From NCBI RefSeq assembly GCF_015163715.1, contig NZ_JADDUM010000037.1, positions 34,091-98,090 on the forward strand: a stretch of 64,000 bases of DNA. The letters run 5' to 3'. Positions 1-8,192 of this stretch are shown here, piece by piece. Positions within the stretch are counted from its first letter, which is position 1. The number at the start of each line of letters is the position of its first letter. Position numbers and translations under genes: made by a program. The notes beneath the pieces are model-generated. The model was not told where the DNA came from. It saw nothing but the letters and a program-made list of their open reading frames with translations, and made no database searches. Origin of the DNA: Pseudomonas cyclaminis (lineage in GTDB: Bacteria > Pseudomonadota > Gammaproteobacteria > Pseudomonadales > Pseudomonadaceae).

Positions 1-40
1 GACCCCGATAGGCGCGATGGGTTCCTGGCCCCGGTTCAGC

Positions 41-718
41 TCACAGTGATGCCAATTGGCCTTGATACAGCACCGGCCCGGTTGGTTGACCGGTCGGCGA
101 GCCGCCGCGGGGCTCCAGGCTCACGGCCAGGGTCAGCGGCGCTGTCAGCAGCGCTTGCTGTTCCGTGCTCAACTGGATTCGCCCCTTGCCGGCAGCTGGC
201 ACCAGCCCCAGTGAGATGGGTTTGCCACCGGGCGGGATGACCCACAGTTCCAGGTCTCGCGTCGGCTCCACCGCCGCCAAGGCCAGCGGTTCGATTTGCA
301 GGTGGTCGCTGAACGCCTGGATGTGCAGGGCCGGTTGCTGGTCGGCGGCGACCAGCGTGGCGTTGTATTCCACGGATGTGTCGCGCTGGTAAAGCAGGCC
401 GACCAGCACCGCGAGCACGATCCCAAAGGCTGCCGCCAACAGGCGCAGGTTCATCCAGAACGGTTTCTGCGCCGGCACATGCAGCACTTGCGGCTCGATC
501 CGTGCGTTGATGACTGCCCACACATGCTCAGGCACTGGCCGCTCGGGCAGGGCGCCGGTCAGGCTGGCAAGCGCTTCCTGCCAATGGCCCAGTTCGACGC
601 GCAACGCGGCATCGTCCAGCAAGAGCGCATCAAACCGCCGACGGGCGGTGGCGGGCATCAGGCCGATGGCGTAGTCGGCGGCGAGGGCGCGGCGCAGGGC
701 TGTGGTTTGGTAGTTCAT
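41..718 (-). CDS. RskA-type anti-sigma factor
   Basis: A 225-residue membrane-anchored anti-sigma factor that should hold the adjacent ECF sigma factor inactive. The N-terminal ~90 residues are cytosolic and contain the expected short anti-sigma region (DYAIGLMPATARRRFDALL). One membrane segment (LRLLAAAFGIVLAVLVGLLY, about residues 88-107) follows, then a periplasmic part typical of RskA family proteins, with the LELWVIPPGGKPISLGLVP stretch. Its start codon overlaps the stop codon of the sigma gene (ATGA), so the two are translationally coupled. The signal sensed cannot be told from the sequence. The family call is secure; the partner is inferred from the overlap. Confidence 0.88.
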   Translation of the reverse strand: MNYQTTALRRALAADYAIGLMPATARRRFDALLLDDAALRVELGHWQEALASLTGALPERPVPEHVWAVINARIEPQVLHVPAQKPFWMNLRLLAAAFGIVLAVLVGLLYQRDTSVEYNATLVAADQQPALHIQAFSDHLQIEPLALAAVEPTRDLELWVIPPGGKPISLGLVPAAGKGRIQLSTEQQALLTAPLTLAVSLEPRGGSPTGQPTGPVLYQGQLASL

Positions 719-1341
719 GATTCAAGGCACCTGCGCAGGCGCTCCATACCGCGGCGAATCCAGGATTTGACCGAGCCCAGCGGCGCGGCCAAGTGTTCGG
801 CCAACTCCGAGCACGACAGGCCCTGGAAGTAAGCCACAGTGATCGATTGACGCTGCATGCCGTCGAGGGTATCGAGGCAGCGGTTGAGGGCGCGGGCGTC
901 GCGTTCGCTGTCGAGCAGGTCGTGGGCGCTGGGGCCTTCGTCGGGCAGGGCGTCTTGTTGACCGTCGGCCAAGGGTTGTTCGCGGCGTTTACGCAGTTGG
1001 TCGATGGCCAGGTTGCGGGTGATGTTGATCATCCAGGTCATCGGCGCAGCCATGTGGGCTTCGTAGCGCGAGGCGTTGTACCAGATGCGTATGAAGGCTT
1101 CCTGCAGCACCTCTTCAGCCAGATCCTGGCGGCCCATAAAGCGCATGGCAACGCCGTGCAGACGTGGCGATACAGTGCGATAGAGCGTTTCAAACGCCTG
1201 GCGATTGCCCAAGGCGCATTGGGCCAGCAGGGGCCGCAACGGGTCAGCATCGGTGAGGGTGATAGGGCTTCTCCAGGCTCTCGTTCGAGGGCGACGGGAC
1301 TGCGCACGGTAGGCAGAGGTTAGTTCAGCTTGGGCATTCAT
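715..1341 (-). CDS. ECF RNA polymerase sigma factor
   Basis: A 208-residue sigma-70 family factor of the ECF type. Region 2 is seen around LYRTVSPRLHGVAMRFMGRQDLAEEVLQEAFIRIW-like sequence with the RNLAIDQLRKRR segment. Region 4 is at the C-terminus (SITVAYFQGLSCSELAEHL followed by LGSVKSWIRRGMERL). The frame is open much further upstream, but the upstream part is not sigma-like, so the ATG at 1341 (MNAQAELTSAYRAQ) is chosen. It forms a two-gene operon with the anti-sigma gene, overlapping by four bases, and is divergent from the DUF2780 gene at 1472. It resembles the SigK/RskA type; targets are unknown. Confidence 0.9.
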   Translation of the reverse strand: MNAQAELTSAYRAQSRRPRTRAWRSPITLTDADPLRPLLAQCALGNRQAFETLYRTVSPRLHGVAMRFMGRQDLAEEVLQEAFIRIWYNASRYEAHMAAPMTWMINITRNLAIDQLRKRREQPLADGQQDALPDEGPSAHDLLDSERDARALNRCLDTLDGMQRQSITVAYFQGLSCSELAEHLAAPLGSVKSWIRRGMERLRRCLES

Positions 1342-1471
1342 TCCATCCTGCTCCGGGCGGGGTATGAAGCCTATACGTAGGGTAGGGCGATTCGGATGCG
1401 GGTGTGGGAACAATCCCCCGGAATGCCCAGTCAAACGCCTGCTTTCGCACCTACATCCAGAGGTTGTTTCA

Positions 1472-2044
1472 ATGAAGATTTCACGCGGTTTCGCCCTTTC
1501 CTGCCTGATGACCCTGGCGGCCACCCCGGTGTTTGCCGCAGGCTTCAGCCTTGGCGACGCGGCCAATGCCATTTCCGGTATGCAGGGCGGCAACAACAAA
1601 GCCGCTGCCGCCGCGCCGTCGTCCGAGACGGCCGGCCTGCTGAGCGCCCTGACCTCGCAACTCAATATCACCCCCGAACAAGCCGTTGGCGGTACTGGTG
1701 CCATGCTGGGCCTGGCCAAGAACAAACTGAGCGGCAACGATTACTCGCAGTTGGGCAGCAGCGTGCCTGGCCTGGATCAGCTGTCGGGCAACAATGCCCT
1801 GGGCAGCCTCGGTGCCTTGAGCGGGATGCTCGGCCAGACCGGCGGCAGCAAGACCAGCGGCTTGGACGGCCTGCTGGGTAATGTGAAGGACACCAACGAC
1901 CTCAGCACCGCGTTCAGCGCGCTGGGTATGGACAGTGGCATGATCGGCCAATTCGCCCCGGTGATCCTGCAATACCTGGGTGGCCAGGGTGCCAGCAGTT
2001 CCGTGCTGGGCAAGCTGGCCCAGGCCTGGGGCACCGGCAGCTAA
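1472..2044 (+). CDS. secreted DUF2780 family protein
   Basis: A 190-residue exported protein of unknown function. A signal peptide with hydrophobic core FALSCLMTLAATPVFA ends at an AXA cleavage site near residue 22. The mature protein is rich in Gly, Ser, Ala and Leu, with the DUF2780 pattern ALTSQLNITPEQAVGGTGAM and the C-terminal half SALGMDSGMIGQFAPVILQYL. ATG 1472 is chosen over an upstream in-frame start because the signal peptide begins exactly there. Its stop codon overlaps the convergent acyltransferase stop by four bases. No function is known for the family. Confidence 0.8.
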   Translation: MKISRGFALSCLMTLAATPVFAAGFSLGDAANAISGMQGGNNKAAAAAPSSETAGLLSALTSQLNITPEQAVGGTGAMLGLAKNKLSGNDYSQLGSSVPGLDQLSGNNALGSLGALSGMLGQTGGSKTSGLDGLLGNVKDTNDLSTAFSALGMDSGMIGQFAPVILQYLGGQGASSSVLGKLAQAWGTGS

Positions 2045-2927
2045 GCAGATTCCGCGCGCAGTTGCCCGATGCGCGCGTCCTTCTCCTTCCAGAGCTGGTT
2101 GACCCAGTTCTGGACGGTCTGGCGAAACGCCGGGTCGTTCTCGTAATCCCCCTGCCACAACGCCGGATCCAGCTCACGGGTGCGGATATCGATGATCACC
2201 TTCGGCACTGCGCCGCTGATCAAGTCCCAGAACCCCGGAATCTTCTGCTGCGGATAGACCACCGTGACGTCGAGGATCGCGTCCAGTTGCTCACCCATCG
2301 CCGCCAGCACAAACGCCACGCCGCCCGCCTTGGGCTTGAGCAAGCTGTCGAACGGCGAATCCTGCTGCTTGTGCTTGGCCCTGCTGAACCGTGTGCCTTC
2401 CAGGTAATTGACGACCGTCACCGGCTGGCGCTTGAACAGCTCACAGGCCTGCTTGGTGATCTTCAAGTCCTGCCCCGCCAGCTCCGGATGCCTGGCCAGG
2501 AACGCCTTGCTGTAGCGCTTCATGAACGGGTAATCCAGCGCCCACCAGGCCAGGCCCAGGAAGGGCACCCAGATCAGTTCTTTTTTCAGGAAGAATTTGA
2601 AGAACGGTGTACGCCGGTTAAGCGCCTGGATCAGCGCCGGAATATCCACCCAGGACTGGTGGTTGCTGATGACCAGGTACGAGGTGTCACTGCGCAAGTC
2701 GCCGCCGCCGCGAATCTCCCATTGGGTCGGGATGCAGCAGGCGAAGATCAGTTTGTCGATTTCGGCCCAGGTCTCGGCGATCCACATCACCGCCCATGAC
2801 ATGTAGTCACGCAAGCGCCCGGGGCCACCAGCTTGAGCAGGGCGAACACCAGCAAGGGGCCGATCAGGATCAGCGTATTGAGTAACAGCAGCAGGGTGAC
2901 CAGACAGCCGGTGAGCAGGCGGCGCAT
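2041..2927 (-). pseudogene. PlsC/YihG-type acyltransferase, frameshifted near its N-terminus
   Basis: A lysophospholipid acyltransferase of the PlsC superfamily, expected length about 295 residues, broken by one missing base near 2818. From ATG 2927 the frame encodes a hydrophobic N-terminus (MRRLLTGCLVTLLLLLNTLI) up to KLVAPG; the continuation RLRDYMSWAVMWIAETWAEI lies in another frame. The acyltransferase motifs are intact downstream: NHQSWVDIP (the NHxxxxD motif) and YLEGTRFS (the EGTR motif). The coding strand reads CCCCGGGCGC where CCCCGGGGCGC would restore the frame, and 887 bases plus one gives 296 codons. As read, only a shortened protein from an internal start (for example MSWAVMW) could be made. 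A sequencing error is the likelier cause (see findings). Confidence 0.82.
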
Positions 2928-3099
2928 AAGCAACTCTTGGGATCTTGTGGACGGGCCATGATAAGCAAGCTGAGTCTAGAGGCCAAATCTCAAAACGCCT
3001 GACGAATGTTTCACAAGGCACCCGGTAGGGTGGGCTGACTAACTAACAGTCACTTTTGCGGTCTAGAATCCGCCTACTTAATTCAAGGAAACCACCTAC

Positions 3100-3600
3100 G
3101 TGAAATCTATCCTTGCCTTGCTTGCCCTCGTTGCGCTGCCTGTCATGGCCGCCGAGCCGACCCTTTACGGTCGCTACGAATACATCCAGTTGCCGGAGAT
3201 CGGCGAAACCTTCAAGGCCAAGATGGACACCGGCGCGCTGACCGCCTCGCTGTCGGCCCGCGACATCGAGACCTTCACCCGTGATGGCGACGACTGGGTG
3301 CGCTTCCGCCTCGGCGGCAAGGACGCTACCAACAAAGTCTACGAACACAAAGTCTCGCGCATCAGCAAGATCAAGAGCCGCGCCGACGAAGACGACGACA
3401 AGGACGAAGCCAGCGTGGCCAAGCGCCCGGTGATCGACCTGGAAATGTGCCTGGGCGACGTCAAGCGCACCGTCGAGGTCAACCTCACCGACCGCAGCAG
3501 CTTCAACTACCCGCTGCTGATCGGCGCCAAGGCCCTGCGTGAATTTGGCGCAGCGGTAAACCCGGCCAGTCGGTACACTGCCGACAAACCGGACTGCTGA
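3100..3600 (+). CDS. Zn_protease family (retropepsin-like) periplasmic protein
   Basis: A 166-residue protein of the family named ATP-dependent zinc protease (Pfam Zn_protease), now regarded as retropepsin-like aspartic peptidases. It starts with a signal peptide (MKSILALLALVALPVMAAEP), so it acts in the periplasm. The conserved aspartic-peptidase-like motif KMDTGALTASLSARDIE follows at about residues 41-57. A charged loop (SRADEDDDKDEASVAK) and the conserved NLTDRSSFNYPLLIGAKALR end the domain. The start is GTG at 3100. It sits nine bases upstream of creB and may be cotranscribed with the cre genes. Substrate unknown. Confidence 0.82.
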   Translation: MKSILALLALVALPVMAAEPTLYGRYEYIQLPEIGETFKAKMDTGALTASLSARDIETFTRDGDDWVRFRLGGKDATNKVYEHKVSRISKIKSRADEDDDKDEASVAKRPVIDLEMCLGDVKRTVEVNLTDRSSFNYPLLIGAKALREFGAAVNPASRYTADKPDC

Positions 3601-3609
3601 CAGACCCAA

Positions 3610-4278
3610 ATGCCCCACATCCTGATTGTCGAAGACGAAGCGGCGATAGCCGACACGCTGATATTCGCCCTGCAAGGCGAGGGCTTCACCACCACCTGGC
3701 TGAGCCTCGGCCAGGAGGCATTGGCCCATCAGCGCCAGAGCCCAGCCGACCTGATCATCCTCGACATCGGCCTGCCCGACATCAGCGGTTTTGAAACCTG
3801 CAAGCAATTGCGCCGTTTCACCGAAGTGCCGGTGATGTTCCTCAGCGCGCGCGATGGCGAGATCGACCGGGTGGTGGGGCTGGAAATCGGCGCGGATGAC
3901 TATGTGGTCAAGCCGTTCAGCCCGCGGGAAGTGGCGGCGCGGGTCAAGGCGATCCTCAAGCGGGTCGGCCCCGGCGTTGCACCGGCGGTGTTCCAGGTAG
4001 ACCTGGAGCGCATGCAGATCCACTATCGCGGCCAGCCCCTGAGCCTCACGCGCCATGAATTCCGCCTGCTGCAGAGTCTGCTTGAGCAACCCGAGCGGGT
4101 GTTCAGCCGCGAGCAGTTGCTCGATGCGGTGGGCGTAACGGCGGATGCCGGCTACGAGCGCAATATCGACAGCCATATCAAAAGCCTGCGCAGCAAACTG
4201 CGTAGCGTGGCGGCGCAGGCCGAGCCGATCCAGACCCATCGCGGTCTGGGCTACAGCTACAGCCCGAGCAACAGCTGA
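3610..4278 (+). CDS. creB: two-component response regulator CreB
   Basis: A 222-residue OmpR/PhoB-type regulator. The receiver domain has the acidic pair at residues 8-10 (VEDE), phosphoacceptor D52 (LIILDIGLPD) and conserved K101 (YVVKPF). The C-terminal winged-helix domain (about residues 125-218) includes LTRHEFRLLQSLLEQPERVFSREQLL and ends HRGLGYSY. It is followed at once by its kinase creC, whose ATG overlaps the creB stop (TGATG), and by creD, the membrane protein that is its main target in Pseudomonas and enterics. The order creB-creC-creD is diagnostic. In Pseudomonas the system links cell-wall stress to beta-lactam response and biofilm. Confidence 0.94.
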   Translation: MPHILIVEDEAAIADTLIFALQGEGFTTTWLSLGQEALAHQRQSPADLIILDIGLPDISGFETCKQLRRFTEVPVMFLSARDGEIDRVVGLEIGADDYVVKPFSPREVAARVKAILKRVGPGVAPAVFQVDLERMQIHYRGQPLSLTRHEFRLLQSLLEQPERVFSREQLLDAVGVTADAGYERNIDSHIKSLRSKLRSVAAQAEPIQTHRGLGYSYSPSNS

Positions 4279-5717
4279 TGCGCCTGGGGCTACGGATTTT
4301 CCTGGTGTACGCGCTGTTTATCGGGCTTACCGGTTATTTCGTGCTCAGCACCGTGATGAAGGAAATCCGCCCCGGCGTACGCCAGTCCACCGAAGAAACC
4401 CTGGTGGACACCGCCAACCTGCTGGCCGAGATCCTGCGCGACGACGTAAAAAACCGCACCCTCGGCCAAAGCCACTGGCCGGAACTGCTCAAGGCCTACG
4501 GCACCCGCCAGCCCGGCGCGACCATCTGGGGCCTGCCGAAAAACCAGGTCAACCACCGCATCTATGTCACCGACGCCAAAGGCATTGTGTTGCTCGACTC
4601 CACGGGCGAAGCAGTGGGGCAGGACTACTCCAAGTGGAACGATGTCTACCTGACCCTGCGCGGCGAGTACGGCGCCCGCTCCACCCGCAGCGCAATGGAT
4701 GACGCCACGTCATCGGTGATGCACGTGGGCGCGCCGATCCGTGACAACGGCCAGATTATCGGCGTGGTCACGGTGGCCAAACCCAATAGCTCATTGCAGC
4801 CTTATGTGGATCGCACGGAGCGGCGGTTGCTGTGGTACGGCGCCGGATTGGTCATCCTGGGCCTGCTGTTGGGCGCGCTGTTGTCGTGGTGGTTGAGCGT
4901 TGCGCTACGGCGGCTGACGGCCTATGCCGAGGCGGTCAGCGAAGGCCGGCGTGCCGAGTTGCCCCATTACCGTGGCGGCGAGTTGAAGCAGTTGTCCACC
5001 GCCGTGGAGCACATGCGCACGCAACTGGAGGGCAAGGCCTACGTCGAACATTACGTGCACACCCTGACCCATGAATTGAAAAGCCCGCTGGCGGCGATTC
5101 GTGGCGCGGCGGAGCTGTTGCAGGGCGACATGACCCGTGAGCAGCAGCAGCGTTTTGTCGGCAATATCGACAGTGAAAGTGCGCGCCTGCAGCAGTTGAT
5201 CGAGCGGCTGCTGAACCTGGCGCAAGTGGAGCAACGCCAGGGCCTGGAAGAGCAGGTGAGTATCCCGCTGGCAGCCTTGGTCGACGACGTGCTCAAGGCC
5301 CAGTGTGCGCGAATCGAAGGCGCCGGCTTGCACGTGGAGCAGACGATTGCAGCGGAAGTGAAGGTGTTCGGCGAGCCCTTCCTGCTGCGCCAGGCACTGG
5401 GCAATCTGCTGGAAAACGCGTTGGATTTCACACCGCCTGGCGGCCTGTTGAAATTCGCGGCGCAGACGCACCACAACGCGGTGCAGGTGAGCCTGTTCAA
5501 CCAGGCTGCCCCGATTCCCGACTACGCCTTGCCGCGCCTGAGCGAGCGCTTTTATTCGCTGCCACGCCCGTCCAGCGGACGCAAAAGCACGGGCCTGGGC
5601 CTCAACTTTGTCGAGGAAGTGATGAAGCTCCACGGCGGCGCGTTGCAGATCGGCAACGTCCCCGGCGGCGTGCGCGTGGAACTGCATCTCCACACAGTCT
5701 CCACATTACCCACATAA
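4278..5717 (+). CDS. creC: sensor histidine kinase CreC
   Basis: A 479-residue inner-membrane kinase. The first membrane segment is at residues 3-25; a periplasmic sensing region of roughly 160 residues follows, then the second segment (LLWYGAGLVILGLLLGALLSW). A HAMP-like linker leads to the phosphoacceptor helix with H265 (THELKSPLAAIRGA). The ATP-binding domain contains NLLENALDF (N box) and GLGLNFVEEVMKLHGG (G box). It is translationally coupled to creB and followed 51 bases later by creD, matching the known operon. Confidence 0.94.
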   Translation: MRLGLRIFLVYALFIGLTGYFVLSTVMKEIRPGVRQSTEETLVDTANLLAEILRDDVKNRTLGQSHWPELLKAYGTRQPGATIWGLPKNQVNHRIYVTDAKGIVLLDSTGEAVGQDYSKWNDVYLTLRGEYGARSTRSAMDDATSSVMHVGAPIRDNGQIIGVVTVAKPNSSLQPYVDRTERRLLWYGAGLVILGLLLGALLSWWLSVALRRLTAYAEAVSEGRRAELPHYRGGELKQLSTAVEHMRTQLEGKAYVEHYVHTLTHELKSPLAAIRGAAELLQGDMTREQQQRFVGNIDSESARLQQLIERLLNLAQVEQRQGLEEQVSIPLAALVDDVLKAQCARIEGAGLHVEQTIAAEVKVFGEPFLLRQALGNLLENALDFTPPGGLLKFAAQTHHNAVQVSLFNQAAPIPDYALPRLSERFYSLPRPSSGRKSTGLGLNFVEEVMKLHGGALQIGNVPGGVRVELHLHTVSTLPT

Positions 5718-5768
5718 AACCCCCACACACGCGGCCCACTCTCCTTCCATCAAAACAGGGAGAGACCC

Positions 5769-7142
5769 ATGAACCGCAGCCTGCTTTTCAAACTTGGCGC
5801 GATTGCGCTGCTGATCCTGCTGTTGCTGATTCCGTTGCTGATGATCAACGGCATCATCAGCGACCGCCAGCAACTGCGCGACGGCGTACTGATGGACATC
5901 GCCCGCAGCTCCAGCTACGCCCAGCGCCTTACCGGGCCGGTGATGGTAGTGCCGTATCGCAAGACCGTGCGCGAGTGGAAGCTCAATGAAAAGCTCAACA
6001 AGCGCTACGAAGAAACCCGTGAAGTGCGCGGTCGTTTGTATTTCCTGCCGGAGCGTTTTGAACTCGACGGCAAGGTGCAGACAGAGCTGCGTGCACGGGG
6101 TATTTACCAGGCGCGACTGTTCCATGCCGACAACCGCATCAGCGGGCGTTTTGTGCTGCCGGAGCAGTGGGGCATCACCGAGAACTACGCCGATTACCGC
6201 TTTGAACCGGCGTTTCTGGCAGTGGGCATCAGCGATATTCGTGGCATCGAAAACGCACTGAAACTGGAACTGGGCAGCCAGCGCCTGGAGTTCTCACCGG
6301 GTAGCCAGGTGGGTTGGCTGGGTGAAGGTGTGCACGTCGAACTGCCGGCGCAGGACAACAAGAAACCGGCCGCCATGGACTTCGCCTTTGACCTGCGCCT
6401 GCAAGGCACTGAACAACTGCAAGTGGTGCCGGTGGGCAAGACCAGCCAGGTGTCGCTGGCCTCAAATTGGCCACATCCGAGCTTTATCGGCAACTTCCTG
6501 CCGGCCCAGCGCGAGGTCACCGACCAAGGCTTCACGGCCAACTGGCAGACCTCGTTTTTCTCCACCAACCTTGAAGAAGCCCTGCGCGGTTGCCTTTCCG
6601 AAAACAGCTGCGAGGACTTCAACAGCCGCAGCTTCGGCGTGAACTTCATCGATCCGGTGGACCAGTACCTCAAGAGCGACCGTGCGATCAAATACGCGCT
6701 GTTGTTTATCGCCCTGACCTTTGCCGGCTTCTTCCTGTTCGAAGTGCTCAAGAGCCTGGCGGTGCACCCGATTCAATACGCCTTGGTGGGCGTGGCGCTG
6801 GCGTTCTTCTACCTGCTGCTGTTGTCGCTGTCCGAGCACTTGGGCTTTGCCCTGGCGTACCTGATTTCGGCGAGTGCCTGTGTGATGTTGATCGGCTTTT
6901 ATGTGTGCCACGTGCTGCGCAGCGTCGTCCACGGCCTGGGGTTTTCGGCGGGGTTGGCGACGTTGTATGGCTTGTTGTACGGACTGTTGAGCGCCGAGGA
7001 TTACGCGCTGCTGATGGGGTCGTTGTTGCTGTTCGGTCTGCTGGGCACGGTGATGGTGCTGACGCGTAAGCTGGACTGGTACGGCGTGGGCAAGCGCAAG
7101 GTGGTTGAGCCACTGCAGTTTGACCTGGAGGCGGTGCAATGA
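5769..7142 (+). CDS. creD: inner-membrane protein CreD
   Basis: A 457-residue member of the CreD family (inner membrane protein CreD, formerly Cet). An N-terminal membrane segment (FKLGAIALLILLLLIPLLMI) is followed by a large periplasmic domain of about 270 residues, then five to six closely spaced C-terminal membrane segments (from KYALLFIALTFAGFFLFEVL to the end). The ribosome site GGGAGAG lies just before the ATG. In related bacteria creD is strongly activated by CreB. A TTCAC-N6-TTCAC cre tag was looked for in the 51-base creC-creD gap and was not seen. Biochemical activity unknown. Confidence 0.92.
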   Translation: MNRSLLFKLGAIALLILLLLIPLLMINGIISDRQQLRDGVLMDIARSSSYAQRLTGPVMVVPYRKTVREWKLNEKLNKRYEETREVRGRLYFLPERFELDGKVQTELRARGIYQARLFHADNRISGRFVLPEQWGITENYADYRFEPAFLAVGISDIRGIENALKLELGSQRLEFSPGSQVGWLGEGVHVELPAQDNKKPAAMDFAFDLRLQGTEQLQVVPVGKTSQVSLASNWPHPSFIGNFLPAQREVTDQGFTANWQTSFFSTNLEEALRGCLSENSCEDFNSRSFGVNFIDPVDQYLKSDRAIKYALLFIALTFAGFFLFEVLKSLAVHPIQYALVGVALAFFYLLLLSLSEHLGFALAYLISASACVMLIGFYVCHVLRSVVHGLGFSAGLATLYGLLYGLLSAEDYALLMGSLLLFGLLGTVMVLTRKLDWYGVGKRKVVEPLQFDLEAVQ

Positions 7143-7282
7143 TCGGGTTGCGCGAGGATCAGCAAGAGCGGGCGCTGTTGGTGAGCAAAATCAACACGCT
7201 ATTTCCAGTGTGGCGAAGGGCAGTTGTGGCAAGCCCGCTCACCACAACAATCGGGCTCACCACAGGCGAGCCAAGCGGTCCG

Positions 7283-7912
7283 CTAGACCGGTGGCTGGGT
7301 CTGCTGCATCGACGGCCGCTGGCTGATCTCGGCGTACCACGCAGCTAGCTTGGGATTATCCAACCGCCATTGCATGTCCGGATGGCGAAAGTCCAGGTAA
7401 CCCAAGGCGCAGGCCACGCTGATGGCGGCGATGTCGAAGTGGCTGGTCAGTTCGGCAATCGCGTCCTGCTCCAATTCGGCGAGGGCGCGACGGATCTTGT
7501 TGCGCTGCTCGTCGAGCCACGGGGCCCAGTGTTTTTCTACCGGGCGCAGGGTGGTTTCGTAGCGCACCAGCACGGCGGCATCCATGATGCCGTCGGCCAT
7601 CGACGCCAGGGTCAGGCGGCGCCAGCGGGCCGAGCCGTCGCGGGGCATCAGCGGGTTGCCTACATGCTGGTGGTCCAAGTAATCGAGGATCACCCGGCTG
7701 TCGTGCAATACCGTGCCGTCCGCCAGGCGCAGGGCCGGGATCTTGCCCACGGGGTTGCCTTGCACCACCTGAGCATCCGGGTTGACCGGGGTCGGCATGC
7801 ACCCTTGCAGGGCGACGCGATCCTGCTGGCCGGTTTCGATCAGCAGCACGCGGACTTTACGCACGAAGGGTGAAGCCGGGTTATGAAACAAGGTCATGCT
7901 GGGAGCGGACAT
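7283..7912 (-). CDS. glutathione S-transferase family protein
   Basis: A 209-residue cytosolic GST. The N-terminal thioredoxin-like domain shows LFHNPASPFVRKVRVLL and the glutathione-contacting VGKIPALRLADGTVLHDSRVI (cis-Pro and Asp-Ser). The C-terminal all-helical domain holds LGYLDFRHPDMQWRL. It resembles the YibF-like class. Start: ATG 7912 is preferred over 7918 because AGAGGA lies six bases upstream of it. It stands alone, convergent with creD; the final codons reach into the short repeat-rich gap after creD. Confidence 0.88.
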   Translation of the reverse strand: MSAPSMTLFHNPASPFVRKVRVLLIETGQQDRVALQGCMPTPVNPDAQVVQGNPVGKIPALRLADGTVLHDSRVILDYLDHQHVGNPLMPRDGSARWRRLTLASMADGIMDAAVLVRYETTLRPVEKHWAPWLDEQRNKIRRALAELEQDAIAELTSHFDIAAISVACALGYLDFRHPDMQWRLDNPKLAAWYAEISQRPSMQQTQPPV

Positions 7913-7937
7913 GGGCATTCCTCTGAATAGGCTGGAG

Positions 7938-8192
7938 CTAGCCTAGAGGGTTGCGCGGTGGCTGGCGAGGGGGATTGTGGGTGTTTTTATGGGCCTCATC
8001 GGGGGCAAGCCCCCTCCCACACTTGAACAACCCCCAGGCACCCATTGCGGCAGGTATGCCCAGCCCGAGCCAACTCAACGAATCCCACAACCCATCCCCC
8101 AGCAGCGCCGCAAACAACCCGGCGGCGCTGAGCAGGCCAATCCCCAGCGGAAAGCCAAACACTTTCCAGAAGTTCGACTGACGCGGCTTCAT
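7938..8192 (-). CDS. small two-helix membrane protein with REP-encoded tail
   Basis: An 84-residue hypothetical membrane protein. Residues 1-55 (from MKPRQSNFWKVFGFPLGIGL) contain two membrane segments. Its ATG overlaps the stop codon of the PepSY gene (ATGA), so it belongs to the iron-uptake cluster. The C-terminal ~30 residues (KCGRGLAPDEAHKN and onwards) are the translation of a REP palindrome and adjoining DNA, not of a conserved domain. This suggests the original stop was lost when the REP arrived. No biochemical role can be assigned. Confidence 0.6.
   Translation of the reverse strand: MKPRQSNFWKVFGFPLGIGLLSAAGLFAALLGDGLWDSLSWLGLGIPAAMGAWGLFKCGRGLAPDEAHKNTHNPPRQPPRNPLG
7997..8022. repeat. 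REP palindrome (single)
   Basis: The core GGGGGCAAGCCCCC with the flanking CTCCCACA is one copy of the REP repeat common in fluorescent pseudomonads. It lies inside the 3' part of the small membrane protein frame and probably also acts as a hairpin at the 3' end of the iron-uptake operon. Confidence 0.85.

Noticed and set aside
715..1737. N-terminal extension of the ECF sigma gene to 1737
   Set aside because: The extra 132 codons are not sigma-like and overlap the DUF2780 gene; ATG 1341 fits the family length.
2041..3021. The acyltransferase as an unbroken 326-residue protein starting at 3021
   Set aside because: Its first 70 residues are out of the family frame, while the other frame gives the normal hydrophobic N-terminus from ATG 2927.
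3043..4239. 398-codon open frame opposite the Zn_protease gene and creB
   Set aside because: It crosses two well-supported genes on the other strand; composition marks it as a shadow.
5718..5768. CreB-binding cre tag (TTCAC-N6-TTCAC) before creD
   Set aside because: Looked for on both strands in this gap; no copy is present.
7139..7348. 69-codon frame whose ATG overlaps the creD stop
   Set aside because: The overlap is attractive, but most of it translates repeat-like DNA (AAGCCCGCTCACCACAAC type) and it runs into the GST gene on the other strand; no conserved sequence.
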